Of a stretch of DNA of 64,000 nucleotides, positions 21,971 to 34,348 are shown one piece after another. Under the pieces are notes generated by a model. The model worked only from the letters and a program-made list of their open reading frames with translations, ran no database searches and had not been told where the DNA came from. How positions within the stretch are numbered: position 1 is the first letter of the stretch; each line of letters starts with the position of its first letter. The position numbers were made by a program, and so were the translations under genes. The stretch comes from Prostheceraeus crozeri (taxonomy: Eukaryota > Platyhelminthes > Polycladida > Euryleptidae): the NCBI GenBank assembly GCA_907163375.1, contig CAJQUW010003382.1:52483-116482 (forward strand), read 5' to 3'.

Positions 21971-22529
21971 AGAAATTATTTTAGCGACTCACCTCAAAAG
22001 TAAATGTCGGCCTACAGAACAGTGGTATGCTTCTCTGCCATCGGTTGTGCTGGCTTGGTAGTGTCCGGGCTCCATTGATGGTATCTTTTTGAGAGACAAC
22101 GACTTTGGTCTAAAATGCGCAGTAAGATGCTTGATGCAAAAAATATTGAATAGTATTGACGCATAAAAAGAAGTTATAGAATTCAACATAATCAAAATAA
22201 ATAGGAACATACATGTACATTTAACATAAAATATAGGAAAACGACATGAGCTTTTATTCATTTCATGTAATTATGCTGCTTAAAATCAATAGCATTACAT
22301 TAATTACCCGACCTGCTATTATTTCCAGACAAAAAATAATAAAACGACAAGAATCACTATAAGTATTACATGAGCACTAGACAAGTTCCGATGAAAAATG
22401 TGTCATAAAACAAATGACGAAATTCAGGATGATTACGAAGGAGATAAAGTGTTCAGTCTAGGAATTTTCAAAAGCAAATATGTGGCTGACGATCAGTATA
22501 AAAAAGGAAGTACATATGACTAATATATA

Positions 22530-22740
22530 TCCATCTGAGAACATGATTGTGAGTGTGGACCAATAGCGCATTTTTGGAAATCTTTAAAGACAATTACAAA
22601 CAGCTAACAATCATGAAAAATAACTATAGCAAATACCTGTCCATTTGTAAACATGATTAAGAGGGTGGGTCAAGTCAAGTCTAATTTGGAAATCTTTTAA
22701 GATAATTATAGACAGCCAACAATCACGTAGAGATGATGCC
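22530..22740 (+). repeat. Degenerate tandem repeat of about 110 bp
   Basis: Two copies of a unit that contains AACATGATT and TTGGAAATCTTT and ends CAACAATCA(T/C)G. Identity is moderate. Confidence 0.6.
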
Positions 22741-22873
22741 TCTTTGGTTGGACATTCTAAATGAAAGTGAAAGTAGGATTGCTAATATGATGCCAATTCA
22801 TTAGATCATGAACCAATTAATTTCAACTATACTGAGCGTAGCCATTTTCAGGGTATAAAAAATGAAAATGCAT

Positions 22874-23350
22874 TGATGAAATTTTAAGCATTCATAAATA
22901 TACCTCTACGCATATTCTTCATTCGCATGTATATAAATGCCTAAAATTCCATCAAGGCATGCTCTGTTCAATTATCATTTTATACCCTGAAGATGACTGC
23001 GTTCTGTAGTTGAAATTACTCGAAATCGGTACGGATGAATAAATCACATCATTAAGTTACACATGCATAAATTACATCAGATAATAATTCAAAAGTATGG
23101 GAATGCCAAATTAGCAGCAATTTGGCATTCCCTTACTTTTGAATTATTATCTGATGTATATGTAACTTAATGATGTGATTTATTCAGCCGTACCAATTTC
23201 GAGTGATTTCATTTTCAACTACAGAACGCATGCAGTCATCTTCAGGGTATAAAATGATAACTGAAAAGAGCATGCCTTGATGGGATATTAGGCATTTTTG
23301 GATATGTGAATGAAGAATATGCATAAAGGTATATTTCTAAATGCTTTCAA
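22874..23350. repeat. Large foldback, arms about 235 bp with a 6-bp centre
   Basis: The arms meet at GGGAATGCCAAATT (ending 23112), AGCAGC (23113-23118), AATTTGGCATTCCC (from 23119). They continue outward through ATAATAATTCAAAAGTA, the TACCCTGAAGATGACTGC block and GCATATTCTTCATTC. Arm identity is about 85-90% by eye. Further single copies of the arm ends lie at 22830-22860 and 23568-23586. This is a foldback or hairpin-type mobile element. Confidence 0.85.
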
Positions 23351-24877
23351 TTATAAAATGCTTCAATTAATTTGCATTTATTGTTACTAAACAAATGTAA
23401 TTACATTTGTAGATGAATTTATGTTTTCCTCACGAAGCTATCTTCAGGGAACATAAATGTTAGGTCATGTTTAATTAATTATAAGTTAGACAAATAGTCC
23501 GGCAACCGGAAGTTAATTAATTAATTGTCATTAATTATTTTTCATAAAATGATGTAGTAACTAACTTGGCATTCCCTTACTTTTGAGATGTTTACATTGA
23601 GTGTACGCAATTGATCACAATTGCATCAGTTATGGCTTTCCTATTTTCATTTGTATTTCGATAACAGTATCAGTGTAAAAAAGAAGCAACGAACCAATGG
23701 AAGCATGATTACAATGTCAATATGGACCTGTTTCCACAAAACGGACCATATGCACTTTTTTACATGCAGGATTTTTACAGTTTTTATCATCGTTGTGTTG
23801 TCACTAAACCAATTTTAGATAGATGAAGATTGCGACTACACAATTCAAAAGTCTTTGTCATTCAGTAACTCGTCCGAAACGTTTAGCCTTGGTTCATCAG
23901 GCCAAGAGAGCCGATAATGTAGGCCTAATCACTGCGGTATTTTCACTTTCACATAGAAGTTTTATAACCTATTTCAAACACGAATACTTACTATCGCTTT
24001 AATGGTTGATTATTGCTTGACATCATTGATTATTGATCACTCATTCTTGAGAAGAAAAAAATGACTTAAATTAGAAGAAAAAATATCATTAATAGACTTA
24101 TTCATAAAAGGATTAACTTTTCTTATTGTATATTATTATTTATATCTATAAACTTTATTAAACTACATCTTTATTTACTGAGTTAAAAGCTAAAAACTGT
24201 TAAACTAACTAAATAAAGATACTAAGCTTGCGACCGATATCCCTGAAAATAACTACTTGAACTATTATATAAGATTTCACTATGGGTTAAGCAAAATTAA
24301 TTTTTGCCATTATCAAAATGAAATCGTACGTCAAGTTGTACCCGTCCTTTGCTAAAAATAGTTGGGTCTCCAGTTATGTGAAGAGAAACTTCACTGTCAA
24401 CACCTTTGACAGCATCGATAAAAGAAGTACAGCTCTAACTCTCTTGGCATCGAAGCTGGAAACAAAACCAAATCTCGTCACAAGTGTAATGGTCGCTCTG
24501 ATAGAGATTTCGTTATTAACAAAAGCTCGCGTAAATAAAAACTATTTTAATGAAAATAAAGTTGTTCTAAATATTGATTTTATTAGTGATAGTTTTCTCG
24601 CAAAATTAATTATCGTATTCGTAAATATAAACTTGACATTAAATTCGCAAATTAAAGTAACCTAAAACTATGCTACTTATTTCGAAACAAGAATAATAAT
24701 AATACACGCTAACTAATTGTTTTCTTTGTAGTAACTTCTTAATCATAATAATTGCAATATTATAGTTTTGTTGTTTATCCGTTTATTTGTCATTTTAGTT
24801 CTAATAGTTACATAGATGATCTTCACGCCCTTTTCGTTTGAGATTTGATGAACATCGCAATGTAGCCACCCCAGTGG

Positions 24878-24917
24878 GTGGTTCAATGTGCCCCACGCAT
24901 GAGGCACATTGAACCAC
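24878..24917. repeat. Perfect 15-bp hairpin
   Basis: GTGGTTCAATGTGCC and GGCACATTGAACCAC flank a 10-nt loop. A third ATGTGCC-like phrase lies at about 25085. Confidence 0.85.
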
Positions 24918-25952
24918 TTTGGTAGAAATTTCAAAATTAAAATTGTGAGGAGATTAAATGTCACAAAAACGTTCAGCAACTCAGAGATTACTAAGGATAT
25001 CCTCAACCTTTCATCCGAGTTTGATTTTGGTTCATTTGATTCAGTATATTCAAACTGTTGAGAAAAGATCAAAAACATGTTCAATGTGCCCTACCCGCCC
25101 CAATCAAGAATGGAGATGCAGCAAGTCCTCTGACTGATCGCTGTTTGAAATGTACCGCGAACTGTATTGAAGACTGACGTCAGTATATTGCTAACTTTTT
25201 GATTGCCCTGTCAAAGCCAGTATCAACGAATCACAACTATAATTCGAAAATTGATTTGTACTTCGCTGTGATTGCCTGGCATGATGTTATTAAATATCAA
25301 TACACATGTCAACGGATTCTCATCGAAGATCGCACCCACAAACTGAAAGCTGTAACAAATACGCGAGTGACTCACAACCAAAAGCAGTTTAACTTAAATT
25401 AATAATGGCAGTTTTTCAATTAAGCAATCAAGCAGATTTTAGAGTCATAACCACACATTTTCACTAAAAGTTGACGTATCTTAATGAACAATACGTCAGA
25501 TAAAAGCCTAGGATTTGACTGTTCATCTCATCCGGGTTTCATCTCTTCATCAACACGATTTCATGTTTAAAAATTATGATTTATGAAGTGGGTTTTACTT
25601 CTGTAGAGACACATTAGGTAATGAGTAGACGTGTAATATACTGTTATCAATTCATCATGAAAAATGCAAATTATCATATCATTGTAATAACATCAGGATA
25701 AGCTTAACGATGTAAAATGTGGAACGCCTTTATTTCTGAACAAATATTGCCAGTGATGGACCTATGCGTACAATAATAAAATTACTAAATCCTGTACAAA
25801 TTATAACTAACAACCGATGGAGAGAAATATTTATAGATCAGCTTACCTATTAACAACTTGATTGTTCGAGTCATAGCAGTGACTTACATTTTGCATAAAT
25901 TAGTCAATTCCGTTTCTTAGATTGTGTCATTCGTTTCCAAGAGATAATAAAA

Positions 25953-26318
25953 TCAATTGCCATGTATCCTGATTCCATCGATGTAGAAGTCAAATGACAA
26001 ATCATGAAATATACGAATGAAACTTTGGAAGTGTGGAGACAATATATTGTTAAATGATTCTGAAGAAAAATGAGATAACACTGCGCACTCGGAAGTCGTA
26101 ATATATGTGTAATTTGTTGGGAGATTTATTGAAGGAAGCCAATCTAAGAGATCCTCGAAATCGGTGATATCATCCTTGGGAATTCGAATTATCAAGTTTC
26201 CATTCTTGTGTTCTCTCCTTCCATGCGAGCTGTTGCCGTTGATGCGTTTTCCACAAAAAGTTTGGTTTGGTTGATGAAGATGCCGAGGTATAGTAAGATG
26301 GAAAGTTGTTGAAAACAC
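25953..26318 (-). CDS. Possible exon or gene fragment (121 aa), unidentified
   Basis: The frame has an amino-acid composition that looks protein-like, with a hydrophobic/aromatic C-terminal half (SFNNILSPHFQSFIRIFH, LSFDFYIDGIRIHG). I recognise no family. An overlapping frame at 26170-26355 extends similar composition, so a frameshift is possible. There is no clear splice site at either edge. It could be a remnant of a transposon gene. Confidence 0.3.
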   Translation of the reverse strand: MFSTTFHLTIPRHLHQPNQTFCGKRINGNSSHGRREHKNGNLIIRIPKDDITDFEDLLDWLPSINLPTNYTYITTSECAVLSHFSSESFNNILSPHFQSFIRIFHDLSFDFYIDGIRIHGN

Positions 26319-26559
26319 TGGGAACTGCCGAAGATTTGAGTTGCAATAGTTTCAATTCTTTTCTGGGACGCTTAGATGATATTGAATTGTTGACTTGTCT
26401 TGATCAAATCATTTTCGAGGAATAGAGCGGGAGCCAGGGGGTCTAAGGTAGCTGGAAAGCTAACCAATTGCCACTAGTACCAGATGAACGAGTAATCCCT
26501 GCTATTCACGAAAATGAGCTTCTGCCGGGTCGCCGTTGGTGGGTGGGGTCACAAAATGA

Positions 26560-26880
26560 CCCCCCAAAATTAGCCTACCTCAGCTGGAAACCTAACCGGA
26601 TGAGACCAGTGCCAAATTGTTCCTTTTAACCCACCAAATACTGAATGGATACTGCCAGAAACTTTCAGTGGTGGGTTGACCCCGCCAGAAGCCCCAAAGC
26701 ACTCGAGCCCCCCAAAATTAGCCTACCTTAGCTGGAAGCCTAACCAGATGAGACCAATGCCAAATTGTTCCTTTTAACCCACCAAATACTGAATGGATAC
26801 TACCAGAAACTTTCAGTGGTGGGTTGACCCCGCCAGAAGCCCCCATTGACCCCCCCAAAAATAGCCTACCTTAGCTGGAA
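26560..26880 (+). repeat. Tandem repeat, unit about 143-148 bp
   Basis: CCCCCAAAATTAGCCTACCT recurs at about 26561, 26709 and 26852. The two complete units share the GGTGGGTTGACCCCGCCAGA phrase. A diverged partial unit precedes them (from about 26434). Confidence 0.85.
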
Positions 26881-26967
26881 TGGTTATGTTTTTTTTATGT
26901 TTGCTAATATTTCTTATGTTTCGTAGTTTAATTTTGACTTTTGAATTATATATTCTATAAATTAAGA

Positions 26968-26978
26968 TTTATTTTATT
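26968..26978 (-). terminator. Two overlapping AATAAA signals on the minus strand
   Basis: TTTATT occurs twice on the plus strand (26968-26973 and 26973-26978), about 100 bp beyond the stop of the broken Academ-like gene. This is a plausible polyadenylation site for it. Confidence 0.5.
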
Positions 26979-27075
26979 AATCTTGTTGAATGTTATTCTT
27001 ATATGTACATGCACGTATGGTGGCCAGAAAAACAGTTTTGAGAATAAAAATCTTTAATTTGATTTTCCAATCATC

Positions 27076-30000
27076 TCATAGTTCAGTATCGGAGTCAGAA
27101 TCACCACTCCAATCCTCATCGATATCGGACGACGACTCCTCATCCTCAATCGTCATAGCATCGCTGAACAAGGAATCCGGAACTGCCGGCCCCTCATACC
27201 AGATAGGGGTAAGGATATCTCCATCAACAGTCCACCCATAGTCTATGGGAGAGAGCCCATCTGTCGGACAAGCGTTTGTAGCATTCAACCACATTGAGGT
27301 TACGTAGTGGGTACGGAGAATCTTCATTGACAGTGTTCTGCGAGTAGGTGGCAGAAGTGAGCAATCGACCTTCTTGATGTTAGCCAATGGTTTATCCTGC
27401 AAAAGATTGAGCATGTAGAAGTCGGCTTTTTGATTTCAGAAAAATCTTATGATCAGCACATCATCATTAGAAGCTTCAAATGAAAATGCACGAAGGAATC
27501 TTGGTACGAGTACATTAACCAACGTAAGTATAAGAATAGAATGAACAAGTTACAGATGTGAATTTTCCTGTGTCCGATTTGATAAAAACAAGTGAAATAT
27601 GTCGTCAATAAACGCTATTATGAATTTGGCTCTTTCATCTGTTGATATCAACACAAATGTGTAGTATACTTCATAGATTACAGGTTAGGGTAAGCATATA
27701 CGATCGTAATTCTCGGAATACATTTGGCCTCTAAAAATGGTTTACCTGATTGATTTTTCCAGAAAGGAATAAGAGTCGTTTATATCGAGCTTCATCAACA
27801 TACTCCGTTTTCATTTGACCATACATCAAACAGACAAGCTGAGACGCCAAGTCAATATCGATATTGGTGTTAGGATCTCTCATTTGGGTGAACAAGTCAA
27901 TGAACCTTCCAGATTGATCGTTTTCCAAAATATTGAGAGCTTTGGTTTTTCCTTTCCTTCAAAGAAGAATGAATATGATGTATTATTACTGAATTTTTTA
28001 TCTGCGCACTAGAAACATTTTTGTAATATATTTACATAAAGTTCACAGTAGCCTTCCATAAACTGGAAGAAATAAAAAGTTAATATAGACTACTGTACAA
28101 TGTACATGCATATAGAGTACATGAGATTACGGATCGAGATGCATTGAACCATTATTTAGAGTATGTATGTCACATAGCTTATGAATTAACAGAAGACAAT
28201 GATGAGTTACCAATCATACACGTATATCACTATACATGTACATGCATATAGGAATATATCTTCCATGAATGTGGGAGTAAGCCAAGAACATATTTTAAGT
28301 ATATCTACATTTGTTTATCGTTAACCGACAGTTATATTTTAGTATATGAAAGTGCTTTAACTGGATTTCTGTAATTACTACTTCCATGAGATGCATGACT
28401 TTTTACAATACTTACCTATAGAACGCGGAGGTGTAGTCGCATCCAGTGAAAGCGTGATAGCCCGGCAGTGCCTCAGCGAGTCCTGGTTTTCGTTCTTCAA
28501 GCACTTGAAAGATTCGCGAGATATTGATGTAACGTCTGTTGTTGTTAATCCCGCAATCCATAATAACGTTTCTCTGCTGCGAAGCCTCTTGAATCATGCG
28601 CTGCGTTCCGAGAAGAATGATGAAAACGTCAGTGTCAGACGATCTCACAATGATGTGACCATTCACATTTTTACAATGAAATGCTATCAATGTATCGGCT
28701 TCCTCGTGATCCCCTTGCAGGTGATCCGGTTTTGTGACATTGATGTTATCCTCATCGTCCGGTTTGTACATATAGCAGTCACCACCGTTTGATGCCATCA
28801 CAGTTTTGTTTTGCATTATGTGCCAATAGTGTTTTTTACTCCATTCATTCAGAAGAAATTTCGTAAGTTCACTTTTGAATGACGAATTTGTCAGCAACTT
28901 TTGACCACTCTGTCGAATGCTTTGTTCTGGACCAGTTATGGTGAAGACAAGTCATTTGTTCGCCGAGATCTGCGTTCGTCGTCTTTAATACAATTAAATC
29001 CATATTTGTCGAAGCATATATGAACTTCCCTCGATTTTCCGGCGCATATTAATGACAGAATTGATCTTGCAATTGAGGAATACGTTGTTCCTACATTTGT
29101 TTGAGAAACTACCGAATGAAGAACAAGCCCTCCATCAGATATCTGGACAGATGGAAGTAATACTTCTTCGGATTCTATTTCTGATTGCAATGTCTCCAAC
29201 TTGACCATCAAGGTGGATTTCTGCGTCTTCACTCGTGTTCCATCGCTGTTGGATATTGACAAGGGATACAATGTAATGGGATATGTCATCAATCTTTGAA
29301 GGTCAAACGAGGTTTTTTCTGCGATCACCATGACGATGCGAATGAACATATCTCTAATATTCTAGGCTTTGATGTTCGATGCCTTTGCTCCTTGTTTAGG
29401 TTTGATAGCGAGATTTTGAGCTGCAAAGTTGTTGATTGGGATTCTTCTCACGGGCTTCTGGAATCGACAGTGTTCGTGGTTCCACTCTTCAATGAACTGC
29501 TTTCTTGCAGTTTCACCTCGTTTCAATGAATTCAGGAGGTAGTTTTCCGTGTCTTTTACCGCAACTTGTCCTGTAGCGATATTAATTAGATGTGGATGGG
29601 TGTCATTCAGGAAGGGGTTACAAAATTCGTCGATTTTTTCGCTTAGAGCTTTCATTTGCATGTTGTCTCGTTTGACCCGTGATGTTTGGCATTGAGTAGC
29701 CGAATGTTCCCCGATTTCAAGACCAGTTAATGCTCTCAATTCTCCAACCGACAAAGCCCTTTGCGTCATGGTTACTGACCATCTTCGCACAGCATTCTCT
29801 GAGTTACGGAATGCAACAATTCCCTTCATTTGCGAAGCTGAGTCGCGGTTGACTGATTGCTCCAGAGACAAGTCTACAGCAGATCGATTGAACTCTTTCT
29901 GTGTTCGTCGTACAGTAAAGGCTCCGTTTTTCAATATTTGAAAATGCCTGGGGTTACAATTTTTCAATTTCTGATAAAACAATGTGCCCCACCTCGCGTA

Positions 30001-32472
30001 GTTCGGACGATTGAGGGCAAAGGATATATTGAGTACATCAGGAAATACCGTAATATATCCACTGACATCATTTGTCTTGACGCATCTTTCTAGTTCTCGG
30101 TGAACACGATTGATGTAAAAGATATAAATTGTCCAGAACTGTGCTGTTGGTCCTTTCTCACCATTTAACATCCTCTGAAAATATTTTTCGTATTTTTTTA
30201 GATGATCAACGAACGGTGTGCAATTGATCAATGTTTCAATATCACATTCGTGTAGCAAGTCAGGCAAGTATTCAGAGGAGGAGTCTTCTTCTGACTTAAT
30301 TTCACTAAGGAAGCTTTCGTAGAGTTTCATCTCCATCACATTTGCTACAAGTTCATGAATCCTGCGACATCGATTGTAGAATTTCCCTTTCATGAATCCA
30401 ATCATTGAACCTTCAGCCAATATATTCGATTCTGTTAGAAGGAGCTCAATGCCACAGTCATTCAGGAAAGTTCCGATCCCGCCGTAGAATGCCAATTCAA
30501 TATGGAAATTTCCAAGAAGAATCAAAAGTTTGTCGAATTCTGGCTTTTCTAAGCCACTGCCAAATCGTATGTTACAATCGCAAACTCTTGTCCAACTTCC
30601 TCTGCAACTTTAAAAGTTCTAATCATTGTCTCTTTGACCACGTTATTTTGCGTTGGTGACTTGGGTATGGGATCCATATAAGAAATGTGTTGAATCGGCA
30701 AGAGATCTTTTGTGTTTTTGCTCATGAAACCGGCATGAAGAGGTGTGTTGCCTTCCTGCAATCGCAAGAACCAATACAAATCAATAGGATTTAGTGATAG
30801 GCCTACTCTTTGAAGTGGGCAAATTTCAGATGTTTCTTCTGTTTCATTTTCCTCTTGGGCTCTGGTTTTGAAGACTGCGGTGTGTAAAGATTTTCTGAAT
30901 GTGGTTATTTGCCTATCTTTTCCCATAAACACCCTGCGGTTTCGTTCAGATCTAAATTCTTCGACTGTTGCTGCTGCTGAGCTTTGTGCTTCCACCGGAC
31001 TGATATTCTGGTAGGTGTGACCTACTGTTGTATGCAGTGTCTGCTTTCCATCCAGGGTTTCAACATTGGCGTCGTTGTTATCCCACACACATGCGGTTGC
31101 TAATGAGGGATTGAGACGGATGCCATGTGGAGTTTCACGGTTGTTGGCCTCCACTGAATAGGCGCATTCAGTTTCTAAACCTTTTGCTTCGCTGTAACTG
31201 ATGCAGTGGCCAAGTCGATTCAAAATTTGTATAGATAATTTTGACCCAGTCAAAGAAGCGAAACCTAGACCCAGCGATGTATGTTTCCACGGTTTCACAG
31301 TACCGCGAGATGCATTGTATATGGCATCAGAAGCCATCGAGTTCACTTTTCGATCTAAGGCATCATTGTTCACTGAAGTGCTAGAAAGAAGGCCATCTAT
31401 AAGAGTGCGAAAAAGTAAATCCAATTGTTCGGGAACTTTTGGTGAACATTCCTTCAGATTATGAATAGTAGTCGGCGAAGGTGTTTGAAATCTTTGTAGT
31501 TTAGTGATCAGACCTCTCAGATAAAGAGCAGACCATCGCAATTTTTTGTTTTGTTCTTGACGCTCACCATCATCGGAAAGGCGATATCTGGCCAATTCTT
31601 CTGAGACTTTCGAGCTGAAGATGAAATTCCTTTTTCCATCAAGTTTGATTAAGATTCGCTGTTGAAATAAAGCCGAAAGTTTGCGCGTCAAATTTTGGAC
31701 AGAATATGAGGAAATATGCGTTTCATTGCCACCATTATTCACATACTCAGTTTGATACATCTCTAAAAGATCAATGACGTAAATCGACTTTTCGTTTTGA
31801 ATAACTTCGTGTTCGATGAAATCCGATATGGATGATAGCGTCATTTTGTGAATATGTGGTGTACTATCTTTCCATTCCTCTTGGCGCTTATTTTCATCTA
31901 TTTCAATGAGATACTTTGACCGACAGGATTTATGGTATTCGGCTTCTTTCGCTATAAGGTCAACACCACTCCTGATTAAGGCTTGTATGCGTTCATTGGT
32001 TGAAAATTTTGCGTCTTCTGTAAGGGACTTGCATCCTGATTCCGTGGCTACTTTTATCATGGGTTCTTCTCTTCCGTGCATTTTTTCGTGCTTTACCACA
32101 GAATATACAGATTCCCTTTAGCATCCCACGATCATCCGGCTTGAGAAGGGAGCTAATTTGGCGTGTTTCTACTCGAACCGTTTTCGAAGTAGAGGCTTCT
32201 TTTGAGAAGTTATGTGTACTTTGAATCTTACGTTTCACTGCTGTGTAATTCTTATTACATGAAGTATGGTACCATACTGAATATTCAGTAGGATTTGTTG
32301 CAAGTAGTTTCCTCGTTGTTGATTCATATTTATCCGATTCCAAACCACGTCTTAATTCTGCTGCCTTTATGACAGTTTTCCAAGTATTATCGACGAACTT
32401 TTTCAGTGAGTTGTTTTCTGTTGAAGCTTCGCCGCAGAGATAACAACAGGCATTACATGTGCTCTCATCCAT
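27076..32472 (-). pseudogene. Broken Academ-like gene: Cys-rich fingers and XPG/PIN-like nuclease domain, with introns
   Basis: It begins at ATG 32472, immediately after an acceptor (TTCTCTTGTAG). The N terminus has repeated Cys motifs (YLCGEAS, YHTSCNKNY, CIFCGKARK, YHKSCRSKYL). The middle has the NFHIELAFYGGIG and YNRCRRIHEL blocks. The C-terminal region has HEEADTLIAFH, SSDTDVFIILL and FTGCDYTSAFYR, the acidic pattern of an XPG/FEN-like nuclease. Two clean introns interrupt the 3' end: 27957-28415 (joining codons within FYRKGK) and 27397-27745 (phase 0). The main exon is broken by frameshifts near 32080, 30546 and 28937 and by an in-frame TAG at 29362-29364. Kept introns rule out a processed copy. 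Academ transposons are described with Cys8 fingers and XPG nuclease, which fits; a host gene family derived from them is the alternative. Confidence 0.65.
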
Positions 32473-32479
32473 CTACAAG

Positions 32480-33465
32480 AGAAATGGAGATCATGATTAA
32501 TACATACCGGTATATATTGTTGCTTTTTGGTATTTTGCTTATTATCTTTTTGAATTACTCGTCTTCGTTGGCGTTACTTATTCGTCACGCCAAAGTTAGT
32601 CGCTTCTGCTACAGAAGACTGCACAGCGACTGGGCCCACCAATCAATAATTGACTTATCACATAAAGCCTATATCGTTGATGCTTTCAAACTATTGTTCT
32701 TTAATTCCATAATTTTTTTAAACATTTTTACTGTAACTTTAATTGGTGCAGCATGAGCTAAAGAAAGGTATTGGTGGGCCTAAATTAATTCATCATATTA
32801 TTCATTATATTATCTACATGCACGTATACAATACTGCAGCCTATTGGCGGGTTTCTACTGCAGTGTAATCCTTATTGCATGAAGTATGGTACCATACTGA
32901 ATATTCAGTAGGATTTATTGACCACCACTGCTGAAGCCTAAAGGGCGAAATATTCGGTGTCATTCAAGAAAAAGTATATTCCACAAGTTGTATTTGTCTA
33001 CGCGAGCATAGTGAGCGGCATGCAAAGACCTCCTAGGGGTTTATGCTTTGCTAATCAATCTACTAAATCTACTTCTACTGTTTCTACTAATTCTAGATCT
33101 GCTGCTACTGATTCTGCTTCGTCTTAATTCTGCTGCATACTAAGCTTCGTATGAATTACATGCGCGTGTGTGTATGTGTTTGCTATTAACTCCTAACTAA
33201 ACTACCTCCGTGATGAGACGAACCACCATCTCATGATCAGAGCTGCTGGCGAATCAAAAGTAACTTTAAACTTCCGTCTCCACTCTCAGATCGATCCATC
33301 CCGGACGGTCTATCCGATCAGGGTATCTGATAGCTTCTTTGACTGTCAAAGTTGTTGCTTTTGACACTACACCCAGACAGGTCATCTGAACGGAGTAGGG
33401 GAGGAATGATGTAGCTATTTTTAAACATACAGTAAGTAGTGGCCAGCCGCTAAATTACAGGGTCA
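32480..33465. other. Spacer upstream of the Academ-like gene
   Basis: No supported gene. It contains a duplicated gene fragment (32865-32925), a Ser/Thr-codon-like CTACT/CTGCT-rich stretch (33055-33135) and a short inverted pair GGGCCCACCAAT/ATTGGTGGGCC at about 32629 and 32770. The plus-strand hydrophobic frame near 32480-32756 is not supported. Confidence 0.4.
32865..32925 (-). repeat. Duplicated fragment of the Academ-like gene
   Basis: About 60 bp around ATGAAGTATGGTACCATACT match 32233-32303 inside the gene with few differences. It is a small local duplication or the remnant of a second copy. Confidence 0.75.
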
Positions 33466-33469
33466 GTCT

Positions 33470-33720
33470 AGTCTATTGGTCGAGTCGGTGGTACACTAAG
33501 CCTTTGAGTTATTCTTCCTTCGACGGCTTCGTTAGCGGATCTCTTCCTCATTCCCACTAAAGACAACCACCCAGGAGTAATCCCGGGGCCGAGGGTTGTC
33601 ACGTCGAAGTAAGTCAAATCTGCTGCCAGATTTGACACAGCGACAAGGCTCTGGTGCCGCTGAGGAGGATACTCCATACCGTATTATACCACCGACCTTG
33701 AGTGTGATAAATGCATCCAT
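33470..33720. repeat. Short element bounded by an inverted TCGGTGGTA repeat
   Basis: GAGTCGGTGGTACAC near 33482 and its imperfect reverse complement TATACCACCGACCTTG near 33682 bound about 200 bp of GC-richer sequence. Two overlapping minus-strand frames cross it without recognisable content. It is SINE- or MITE-like, of unknown family. No Pol III B box is seen. Confidence 0.35.
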
Positions 33721-33760
33721 TTCATTTCATCATTATTCATGCATCGAATTTCTAACTTAC

Positions 33761-33883
33761 CGTTTAAAATAGTATTTCAATGAGAATTCAAATGACACGC
33801 AGTCGACGATAGCAGCTGTCTCCAAAGGAATATCAATGTGGTTATGACTCCTGAGTATGATGTCGAGGGCATTTAAAGCATAT
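33761..33883 (-). CDS. Orphan internal exon (41 codons)
   Basis: On the minus strand, 123 nt lie between a TTTTCAG acceptor and a GTAAGT donor. One frame is open throughout and reads like protein (ALDIILRSHNHIDIPLETAA, then VDCVSFEFSLKYYFKR). Both ends split codons consistently (1 nt before, 2 nt after). I do not recognise the family. It may belong to a host gene whose other exons lie among the insertions. Confidence 0.5.
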
Positions 33884-34249
33884 CTGAAAACGAATCATTA
33901 ACCGATGAATTGTCAGTAGAGTGTCGAATTGCTCTCTCTATGCGAGATTGAAAAGTGGGTTGCATTGTGTGCATGCATGCATTGTGTGAGAAAACATCGA
34001 TAATGTTACCACTGCAGTCAGCTTTGATGGCAGTCGCCACCTTGAACAATAAACGCTGAAGAAAAACCAATGATTGACCGCGATTGACTTCGTCTGCATC
34101 GAGTCACTTCTGTGCATCGAGTGAATGACTCACTCAATTCGGACGCGTGAGATAACTGATTGATAAGTCCACTGTCTTCAGTCATCATCTTACATTACTC
34201 GACGCTACTGTGTTGTGTTCACGTGAACTGGATTCCGTGATTGGACGTC

Positions 34250-34348
34250 TTATTGGTAAATAAGCTCGTTCCGGCTAGATGTTGGTAAACGCTCGCGCAG
34301 ATTTGTGTCGATTTCAACACCTGCTTGGTCAAGTTCCTTAATGATTAT
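34250..34348 (-). CDS. Orphan terminal exon (32 codons plus stop)
   Basis: It follows a CATTTTCAG acceptor on the minus strand and is open to a TAA at 34250. It encodes IIIKELDQAGVEIDTNLRER and a short tail. Directly upstream sit the MITE-like and hAT insertions, which may have separated it from the rest of its gene. The family is not recognised. Confidence 0.4.
   Translation of the reverse strand: MIIKELDQAGVEIDTNLRERLPTSSRNELIYQ

Larger units (their letters stand above)
6902..25950. other. Host-like AT-rich DNA without a convincing gene
   Basis: I read this stretch on both strands and found only short frames of under about 120 codons, without recognisable domains, splice-flanked exon structure or codon-like conservation. 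It may be intergenic or intronic. The frames at 12055-12258, 17036-17320 and 24318-24665 are the longest, and none is supported by anything beyond length. Repeats within it are listed separately. No tRNA or rRNA gene was recognised. Confidence 0.5.

Noticed and set aside
24318-24665. 115-residue plus-strand ORF in host DNA
   Set aside because: AT-rich Leu/Asn/Ile/Lys-biased frame with no domain, no splice borders and no promoter signal.
32406-32756. Hydrophobic plus-strand ORF that could be a membrane protein
   Set aside because: It begins inside the first exon of the Academ-like gene on the opposite strand and continues into AT-rich spacer. The hydrophobicity reflects T-rich codons.
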